Of a stretch of 5,074 nucleotides of DNA, positions 1 through 5,074 are shown piece by piece. Position 1 is the stretch's first letter; every line of letters begins with the position of its first letter. Source of the DNA: Eubacterium sp. (lineage in GTDB: Bacteria > Bacillota > Clostridia > Lachnospirales > Lachnospiraceae); assembly GCA_020844525.1 (NCBI GenBank), contig JAJGAH010000216.1, forward strand, positions 1 to 5,074. Direction: 5' to 3'. The notes under the pieces were generated by a model. The model was not told where the DNA came from, did not search any database, and was given only the letters and a program-made list of their open reading frames with translations. Position numbers and translations under genes: made by a program.

Positions 1-946
1 TGAGGCGCGTCCGGATGCTTTGGTGCAGATTTCCTCCCTTTGCATCAAGAGCGGCAATTGCGCTGTGCTGAAGGGCGGCAGGGAGACGGCAGATACCAAT
101 CGCATCCTGTTCTCGCTGATACACGCAGCGGCAGCAGAGGGCGGTTTTCCTGCTGACTGCATGATACAGGCGGAGCAGCACAATGAAATTGATGAGCTTC
201 TGGACTGCGATGACTGCGTCGATCTTCTGATTCCAAGGGGGTCGAACCGTTTTGTCCGTTATATCATGGAGCACACCAGAATTCCGGTCATGGGGCATGC
301 GGATGGCATCTGCCACATCTATGTAGACAGGGATGCGGATTTCGACAAGGCGATTCCGATTATTATCGATGCAAAGACCCAGTACACTGCGGCCTGCAAT
401 GCGGTGGAAACGCTTCTGGTAAACCGGAAGATCGCTCCGGTCTTTCTTCCGAAGCTGGCGGAAGCGCTGCGCAAAGAGGGTGTACAGATCCGGGGTACAA
501 AGGAGGTTACGGACCTGATCGGCGGCGAAACAATCCGGGAGGAGGATTTCCGGGAATATCTGGATCTGATTGTGTCTGTAAAGCTGGTGGACAGTCTGGA
601 TGAGGCTGTGGACCATATTAACCGGTTTGGATCTCATCACACAGACTGCATCATCACGGAGAATCAGGAAACTGCTGACCGTTTTATGGATCTTGTAGAT
701 TCTGCCGGTGTATACCAGAACTGCTCGACAAGATTTGCGGATGGCTTCCGCTACGGCTTCGGCGCAGAGGTAGGCATCAGTACCGGAAAGCTGCATGCGA
801 GAGGACCGGTTGGTCTGGATGGGCTTGTCACCTATAAGTACAAGCTCTACGGCCATGGCCAGATTGTAGGGGATTATGCCTCCGGAAAGAAGCAATTTCA
901 TTTCAAGGATCTGAAAGGAACAGAGGAAGATGGAGGAATTCATTAA
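1..946 (+). CDS. proA: Gamma-glutamyl phosphate reductase (glutamate-5-semialdehyde dehydrogenase), 5'-truncated by the window edge
   Basis: ProA reduces gamma-glutamyl phosphate with NADPH to glutamate-5-semialdehyde, the second step of proline synthesis from glutamate, in the cytoplasm. The reading frame is open from base 2 (base 1 ends an earlier codon), and 314 residues are visible. E. coli ProA is a little over 400 residues, so roughly 100 N-terminal residues lie upstream. A TTG at base 20 is internal, not the start: the frame runs through it with family-typical sequence (EARPDALVQISSLCIKSGN). Visible family motifs are LKGGRE near base 75, LIPRG followed by CHIYVD, the catalytic cysteine in AACNAVETLLV (codon 395-397), STRFADG, and GAEVGISTGKLHARGPVGL near the C terminus. 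After GHGQI the protein carries a ~26-residue tail (GDYASGKKQFHFKDL and on) absent from E. coli ProA. Its last codons overlap mscS. proB, if linked, would be upstream. Family assignment is very secure. Confidence 0.97.
   Translation, partial: EARPDALVQISSLCIKSGNCAVLKGGRETADTNRILFSLIHAAAAEGGFPADCMIQAEQHNEIDELLDCDDCVDLLIPRGSNRFVRYIMEHTRIPVMGHADGICHIYVDRDADFDKAIPIIIDAKTQYTAACNAVETLLVNRKIAPVFLPKLAEALRKEGVQIRGTKEVTDLIGGETIREEDFREYLDLIVSVKLVDSLDEAVDHINRFGSHHTDCIITENQETADRFMDLVDSAGVYQNCSTRFADGFRYGFGAEVGISTGKLHARGPVGLDGLVTYKYKLYGHGQIVGDYASGKKQFHFKDLKGTEEDGGIH
914..927 (+). promoter_or_regulatory. Ribosome binding region of mscS, inside the end of proA
   Basis: AAAGGA at 914-919 lies 10 bases before the ATG at 930 and is the best-spaced Shine-Dalgarno candidate. 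AGAGGA at 922-927 matches as well but is only 2 bases from the start. A stronger GGAGG at 932-936 overlaps the start codon itself and has no ATG, GTG or TTG at proper spacing in the mscS frame, so it does not point to another start. All of this is coding sequence of proA, so mscS translation is probably coupled to that of proA. Confidence 0.6.
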
Positions 947-1778
947 TTCGCTGATCAATACAGGTACAAACGCCGGGAAAAATATCCTCCTGGCGGTTAT
1001 CGTCTTTTTTGTCGGAAGATTCGTGATCAAGAAGATTCTTCCCCTTGTGGACAAGCTGAAGATCTTTGAAAAGAGCGACCCGTCGGTGCGTTCCTTTGCC
1101 AGGAACTTTATTAATATCCTGCTCTATATCATACTGATTATTTCGGTGATCAGCATTTTGGGTGTGCCGATGGCGTCTATGGTCACTGTGCTGGCATCCT
1201 GTGGTGTCGCAATCGGACTGGCACTGCAGGGCGCCCTGAGCAATATTGCCGGCGGCCTGATGATTCTGGTCTTCCGCCCTTTCAATGTCGGAGACTATAT
1301 TCTTGCGCTGGACGCAGAGGGAACAGTCATGGAAATGACAATGTTCTATACCATTATTAATTCTGCGGACAACAAGAAGATAACCATTCCGAACGGACAG
1401 CTGATGAATGCGAATGTCATCAATTATACCGCTGAGAAGACGCGGAGAATTGAGCTGCTGTTCCACTGTGGAAGAGAAGAAAATGTCAGGGAGGTGCGCG
1501 ATATTATTATGCAGGCTGTCCGAAAAACGCCGGATATTCTGCAGGACCCGTCTCCGTTTGTGCAGCTCTCCGGTGCTGCAAATGAAAGCCTTGAATTTAC
1601 CATGCGTGTCTGGGTGAACACGGAGAAGTACTGGGATGTCTACTATATTCTGATGGAAAATGTCATGACCGCTCTGCAGGATGCCGGCATTTCAAATCCT
1701 GCAATCCATTACGTAGAGGATACAAAGCATGCAATCTCTACAGAACACCTGAAAAATGAAGGTGTGAGAGTCGGGTGA
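930..1778 (+). CDS. mscS: Small-conductance mechanosensitive channel, MscS family
   Basis: This is a 282-residue inner-membrane channel of the minimal MscS type (E. coli MscS is 286 residues). Channels of this family form heptamers that open under membrane tension and release solutes during osmotic downshock. Three membrane helices are visible: TM1 about residues 18-37, TM2 about 60-78, and the pore helix TM3 about 84-115. TM3 contains the hallmark GVAIGLALQGALSNIAGG, with Q100-G101 at the family kink position, followed by FRPFNVGDYI, which opens the cytoplasmic beta domain. The IPNG motif lies at 153-156, and a C-terminal alpha/beta domain with RVWVN follows. Oddities are V93 where E. coli has the pore constriction residue L105, a cysteine (C91) in TM3, and NPAIH at 256-260 where E. 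coli has FPYPQ. The ATG lies inside the end of proA (17-base overlap); no other plausible start precedes TM1. The family is certain; conducting properties are inferred. Confidence 0.96.
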   Translation: MEEFINSLINTGTNAGKNILLAVIVFFVGRFVIKKILPLVDKLKIFEKSDPSVRSFARNFINILLYIILIISVISILGVPMASMVTVLASCGVAIGLALQGALSNIAGGLMILVFRPFNVGDYILALDAEGTVMEMTMFYTIINSADNKKITIPNGQLMNANVINYTAEKTRRIELLFHCGREENVREVRDIIMQAVRKTPDILQDPSPFVQLSGAANESLEFTMRVWVNTEKYWDVYYILMENVMTALQDAGISNPAIHYVEDTKHAISTEHLKNEGVRVG

Positions 1779-1795
1779 ATGTGTGAAAGCCGGAT

Positions 1796-1803
1796 GAGAG
1801 GAG
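1796..1803 (+). promoter_or_regulatory. Ribosome binding site that decides the TTG start of sbcD
   Basis: GAGAGGAG ends 7 bases before the TTG at 1811. This good spacing and match support the TTG as the real start. It sits in the 32-base gap between mscS and sbcD, the only non-coding stretch of the window. That gap shows no hairpin followed by T residues and no recognisable promoter. Confidence 0.8.
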
Positions 1804-1810
1804 CAGAGTA

Positions 1811-2962
1811 TTGAAGTTTTTTCACCTTTCTGATCTTCATATAGGTCTGAAGCTGATCAACCGTGATCTTGGGGAGGATCAGCGGTACATTCTGGGGCAG
1901 ATTACAGAACTGGCGGAGCAAAGAAAGCCGGATGCAGTTGTGATTGCCGGCGACATTTATGACAAGGCTGTCCCGTCAGCAGAGGCAGTGGAGCTCTTTG
2001 ATGCATTTATTTCAGAGCTTCGGCAGGCTGTACCGGAAGCGGAGATCATGATGATCAGCGGCAATCATGACAGTGCGCCGCGGGTGAATGTATTCCGGAG
2101 CATTCTGCAGCGGCAGCGCATTCATATGATCGGCCTTCCGCCTCAAAATGCGGAGGAGTATATCGAGAGGGTGACGATCCGGGATGCCCTTGGGCCGGTG
2201 CATTTTTATCTGCTTCCCTTTGTGCGCCCATCAATGGTGCGTTCTGTAATCGGAACAAAGGAAGATGGAAGCAGCTTCAGCTATGACGAGACGATTCACA
2301 GAATGATTGCGCGGGAGAAGATTTTAACGGACGAGCGGAATGTACTGGTCAGTCATCAGTTTTATCTTCCGGTCGGAACAAATGCAGAATCTGTCGCGCG
2401 TATGGATTCTGAGGTCCAGACGGTTGGTAATATAGACCGCGTTACGGCGGATGTACTGGAACCCTTTGATTATGCCGCGCTGGGACATATCCACAAGCCG
2501 ATGCGCGTGGGCAGTGACCGGTACCGCTATAGCGGGACACCTCTTGCCTGTTCTGTCAGCGAGGCCGGTCAGCAGAAGGGTGTCATTGAGGTGGAGCTTG
2601 GACAAAAGGGAGAAGTATCTGCAGAGGTACTGCCCCTGACGCCGCTGCGTGAGATCCGCGTCATACAGGGAAATCTGGAGGAGGTTTTACAGCAGGGCTG
2701 CACGGATTATGTCGTTGTGACGCTGACAGATCTGAAGGACCTCGATGTACTGGATATGCAGGACCGTATCCGGCACGAGTTTCCAAATCTTCTGGAAATA
2801 CGGCGCAGTATACACAGAGGCGCGGATTACTCCTCACCCTTCCAGGGACAAAAGCTTTCCAGCGCCTTTGAGCTGTGCAGCTCCTTCCTGAAGGACCTGG
2901 ATGAAGAGGAGCAGAGCGTCCTGCAGGATGTCATCAATACCGTCGAGGAGGAGTACAGATGA
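1811..2962 (+). CDS. sbcD: Exonuclease subunit SbcD (Mre11-type metallophosphoesterase)
   Basis: SbcD is the nuclease half of the SbcCD complex, which trims DNA double-strand ends and cleaves hairpins and protein-blocked ends in an Mn- and ATP-dependent way. The protein has 383 residues; E. coli SbcD has 400. The calcineurin-like metal-binding motifs are all visible: D8 and H10 in SDLHIG, D48 in AGDIYD, N85-H86-D87 in SGNHD, H182 in LVSHQF, and H226/H228 in ALGHIHKP. The nuclease domain covers about residues 1-240. The rest matches the SbcD C-terminal capping region (LTPLREIRVIQG onward), which in this family contacts DNA and the SbcC coiled-coil base. The start is TTG: the sequence begins KFFHLSDLHIG directly after it, as family members do, and a good ribosome binding site precedes it. 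The stop codon overlaps the sbcC start. No key residue is missing, so the enzyme should be active. Confidence 0.97.
   Translation: MKFFHLSDLHIGLKLINRDLGEDQRYILGQITELAEQRKPDAVVIAGDIYDKAVPSAEAVELFDAFISELRQAVPEAEIMMISGNHDSAPRVNVFRSILQRQRIHMIGLPPQNAEEYIERVTIRDALGPVHFYLLPFVRPSMVRSVIGTKEDGSSFSYDETIHRMIAREKILTDERNVLVSHQFYLPVGTNAESVARMDSEVQTVGNIDRVTADVLEPFDYAALGHIHKPMRVGSDRYRYSGTPLACSVSEAGQQKGVIEVELGQKGEVSAEVLPLTPLREIRVIQGNLEEVLQQGCTDYVVVTLTDLKDLDVLDMQDRIRHEFPNLLEIRRSIHRGADYSSPFQGQKLSSAFELCSSFLKDLDEEEQSVLQDVINTVEEEYR
2945..2951 (+). promoter_or_regulatory. Ribosome binding site of sbcC within the end of sbcD
   Basis: GAGGAGG, part of a longer GAGGAGGAG run, ends 7 bases before the sbcC ATG at 2959. 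It also encodes the glutamates near the SbcD C terminus. It is the strongest Shine-Dalgarno match in the window, and together with the ATGA overlap it fixes the sbcC start. Confidence 0.85.
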
Positions 2963-5074
2963 GGCCGATTACGCTTGTGATGCAGTCCTTCGGGTCCTAC
3001 GGGCAGAGAACCGAAATAGATTTTACAAGGCCGGATCAGAATCTGTTTTTGATCACAGGAGATACCGGATCCGGCAAGACAACGATTTTTGACGCCATCG
3101 TATTTGCACTGTACGGCGAGGCGAGCTCAAACAGAAACCGAAAGGACGGGGAGGAGCTGGTCAGTCAGTATGCCGATATCCATCAGGAACCTTTCGTAGA
3201 TCTCACCTTTACAGAGAAGGCTGGAGAAGAGCTGCAGCGCTATCAGGTTCACCGGGTTCCCCGGCATCTGCGGGTTCTGAAAAGAGGAAGCGGCACGAAG
3301 ATGCAGACAGAGTCAGTGGCGCTTACCATGCCGGACGGCACGGTTTATCCTCAAAAAGAGACAGACGGGAAAATCACGGAAATTGTCGGTCTTACCAAGA
3401 CGCAGTTTACCCAGGTTGCGATGATTGCCCAGGGTGAATTTATGGAGGTGCTGCGGGCAGATTCTAATAAAAAGAAAGAGATCTTCCGCAAGCTGTTCCG
3501 TACAGAAAAGTTTCAGTACATTGTAGATGAACTGGCCAGGAGACGAAAGGAGAAGCTCTCAGAGCTCTCATCGATCCGTACAGCCTGTCAGACTGAGGTG
3601 GCGCACATTGAAGTACCGGATTCCTATGAACACAGTCAGGAGCTTCTTGCACTGAAGAATCTCGTGATATCCGGAGACCATTTGAACGTGGCGGAGGCGG
3701 AAGAGCTTCTGGAAGAGCTGTCACGCCTGAATGCGTATCTGGAGCAGCGGCAGTCTGAGGCAGAAAAGGAGTATGAGTCTGCTTCTGCCAAAAGAGACCG
3801 TACGCGCGAGATCTGTACAAGGGCCGAGGGCCTGCTGCGCTCCTTCGAGCAGCTTGCAAAGGCAGAGCAGGACCTGTCGGAGTGCCGTGATGCAGAGAAT
3901 GCGATTCGCGAGGATCAGGCTTTGATACCGCTGATAAATCATGCCTATGAGCTGCAGCAGGCCTGCAGCCGTTATCAGGAGGCAGAAAAGGCTGCGGCAG
4001 AGACGCGGAAGGCGCTGGAGGAGCAGGAGGCACAGCTTCCCGTTCTGAAAGAGAATTATATACAGAACAGCAGGCTTGAGGAGGCTGCGGATGCCAGCCG
4101 CAGAAATGAGGCAGAGCAGTACACAAAGACAGAGGAGCGTGTCAGCAAGGCACTACAGGTTCTTGCGAAGCTGCAGGAGGCAGAGCAGGAGCGAAAGGCG
4201 GAGACGATCGCTGCAGATGCCGCGCAGAAGGCGGTCCGGACCGCCGAAGAGAATCTGCAGCAGCTTGAGACAGAGCGGCAGAAGCGGACTGAGGAAAAAG
4301 TACGTCTGGCGGATGCGGATGTACAGTGGAAACTGTTTCAGGAGAATACCCTTACGGAATATGACCGCCTGCTCAAGGAGCGGAAGCAGACGGCTGCGCT
4401 GATCCGGGAATCGGAACAGCAGGAGCAGGACGCATTAGCGGCTGCCCGGACCTACAAAGCTGCGCTGGAGACATATCAGGAAAAAAGTGCACAGTATCAG
4501 CAGCAACAGACAGAATTTCTGAATGATCAGGCCGGTTATCTCGCAGCACAGCTTGTCGAGGGACAGCCGTGTCCTGTCTGCGGATCACGGGAGCACCCTT
4601 CCCCCTGCAGTACAGACCGGGACCAGACTCCGGTTAAAAAGGAGGATCTGGATGCCCTGGCAGAGGAAGTGCAGAGGCTCAACAGGGTCCTGACAGATCA
4701 GGCAGCGAGTTCCAGGGCGGCAGCGGATCTTCTGCAGGAAAAACAGAGACAGGCTAAAAACGGACTGGAGAAACTCCAGCAGGATCTGACATCCGTCCGT
4801 CCTGAGCTTCAGAACTCCGGTCAGCTCACGCTGGCGCAGATCAGGGATTTTATGGCACACTGGCGACAGGAGCTGGAGGCACAAAAAAAAGAGCTGGAGG
4901 AGAATGACAAAGCTTTGTGTGCGGTCCGGGAAAGTCTGGACAGGGCTGAGAAGCAGGAGAAAGAACTGCTTCAGAGACGGGACGAGGCAATGGGAAAAGC
5001 CGCGGATGCACGCGCGAGGAAGGCTTCGGCAGAGACACTGGTGCAGCAGTTGCAGGCACAGAGAGATTTCCCGT
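2959..5074 (+). CDS. sbcC: Exonuclease subunit SbcC (Rad50-type SMC-like ATPase), 3'-truncated by the window edge
   Basis: SbcC is the ATPase and tethering half of the SbcCD double-strand-end nuclease. The frame is open from the ATG to the window end with no stop, giving 705 complete codons; E. coli SbcC is 1048 residues. The N-terminal ATPase lobe covers about residues 1-180 and contains the Walker A motif GDTGSGKTT (34-42, lysine K40) and the Q-loop in IAQGEF (Q158). A long heptad-like, Glu/Gln/Ala-rich coiled coil follows from about 185 to 530. The zinc hook CPVC at 538-541 (GQPCPVCGSREHP) is where two SbcC arms are expected to join through Zn. The returning coiled coil then starts and is cut by the window edge. 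The signature motif, Walker B and D-loop should lie downstream. Given the hook position, a full length near 1030-1080 residues is inferred. The ATG overlaps the sbcD stop (ATGA), implying translational coupling of the two subunits. The coiled-coil part is strongly biased to GAG, CAG and GCA/GCG codons, as expected from its amino-acid make-up. Confidence 0.97.
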   Translation, partial: MRPITLVMQSFGSYGQRTEIDFTRPDQNLFLITGDTGSGKTTIFDAIVFALYGEASSNRNRKDGEELVSQYADIHQEPFVDLTFTEKAGEELQRYQVHRVPRHLRVLKRGSGTKMQTESVALTMPDGTVYPQKETDGKITEIVGLTKTQFTQVAMIAQGEFMEVLRADSNKKKEIFRKLFRTEKFQYIVDELARRRKEKLSELSSIRTACQTEVAHIEVPDSYEHSQELLALKNLVISGDHLNVAEAEELLEELSRLNAYLEQRQSEAEKEYESASAKRDRTREICTRAEGLLRSFEQLAKAEQDLSECRDAENAIREDQALIPLINHAYELQQACSRYQEAEKAAAETRKALEEQEAQLPVLKENYIQNSRLEEAADASRRNEAEQYTKTEERVSKALQVLAKLQEAEQERKAETIAADAAQKAVRTAEENLQQLETERQKRTEEKVRLADADVQWKLFQENTLTEYDRLLKERKQTAALIRESEQQEQDALAAARTYKAALETYQEKSAQYQQQQTEFLNDQAGYLAAQLVEGQPCPVCGSREHPSPCSTDRDQTPVKKEDLDALAEEVQRLNRVLTDQAASSRAAADLLQEKQRQAKNGLEKLQQDLTSVRPELQNSGQLTLAQIRDFMAHWRQELEAQKKELEENDKALCAVRESLDRAEKQEKELLQRRDEAMGKAADARARKASAETLVQQLQAQRDFP

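Noticed and set aside
20..22. TTG as a start codon for proA
   Set aside because: The frame is open upstream to the window edge and encodes family-typical ProA sequence before this codon, so the gene simply begins outside the window.
903..1466. A 187-codon open frame on the - strand opposite mscS
   Set aside because: It is antisense to well-conserved MscS coding sequence. The His/Asn/Asp/Gln-rich translation matches no family I recognise and reflects the opposite-strand codons.
3058..3084. Serine instead of the more usual alanine in the SbcC Walker A motif (TGSGKTT)
   Set aside because: Small residues are tolerated at this position in P-loops; the essential glycines, lysine and threonine are intact.
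3464..4126. A 220-codon open frame on the - strand within sbcC
   Set aside because: It lies fully antisense to the coiled-coil part of sbcC. The translation is rich in Pro, Ser, Ala and Arg, as expected when GAG/CAG/GCG codons are read backwards, and shows no recognisable domain.
4076..4402. A 108-codon + strand open frame in another frame of sbcC
   Set aside because: Its Arg/Ser-rich translation is a frame-shifted reading of the coiled coil. The sbcC frame is uninterrupted through this region, so there is no frameshift or nested gene to explain.
3700..4500. Recurrent GCAGAG/CAGGAG-like words suggesting a nucleotide repeat
   Set aside because: The words follow codon boundaries for Ala-Glu and Gln-Glu in a coiled coil and have no fixed period or unit, so they are protein-driven low complexity and not a DNA repeat.

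Overview
This is a compact bacterial chromosomal segment with four consecutive genes, all on the + strand and almost without intergenic space. The order is proA (5' end outside the window), mscS, sbcD and sbcC (3' end outside the window). The only non-coding stretch is 32 bases between mscS and sbcD, so there is no gene-free region of 300 bases. I saw no tRNA, rRNA, mobile element, CRISPR array, riboswitch, terminator or convincing promoter.

The organism looks like a member of the Firmicutes, class Clostridia, most likely Lachnospiraceae-like. This is inferred from the purine-rich Shine-Dalgarno sequences (AGGAGG types), the use of a TTG start, the roughly balanced base composition with many AGA/AGG/CGG arginine codons, and the style of the protein sequences. 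It rests on recalled family resemblance, not on a search.

Region by region: bases 1-946 encode about the last three quarters of gamma-glutamyl phosphate reductase, the second enzyme of proline synthesis. Bases 930-1778 encode a small MscS-type mechanosensitive channel whose start codon lies inside the end of proA. Bases 1811-2962 encode SbcD, the Mre11-type nuclease subunit, starting at TTG. Bases 2959-5074 encode the first ~705 residues of SbcC, the Rad50-type ATPase, through its zinc hook and into the returning coiled coil. sbcD and sbcC share an ATGA overlap.

Functionally there are two pairs. proA and mscS both bear on osmotic balance (proline as compatible solute, channel as pressure valve). 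SbcD and SbcC form one DNA end-processing complex. The tight packing suggests a single transcript, but no promoter or terminator is visible to prove it. All four genes belong to well-known families. I did not find an undescribed system here; the points worth a second look are the proA-mscS overlap and departures from the E. coli pattern in MscS.
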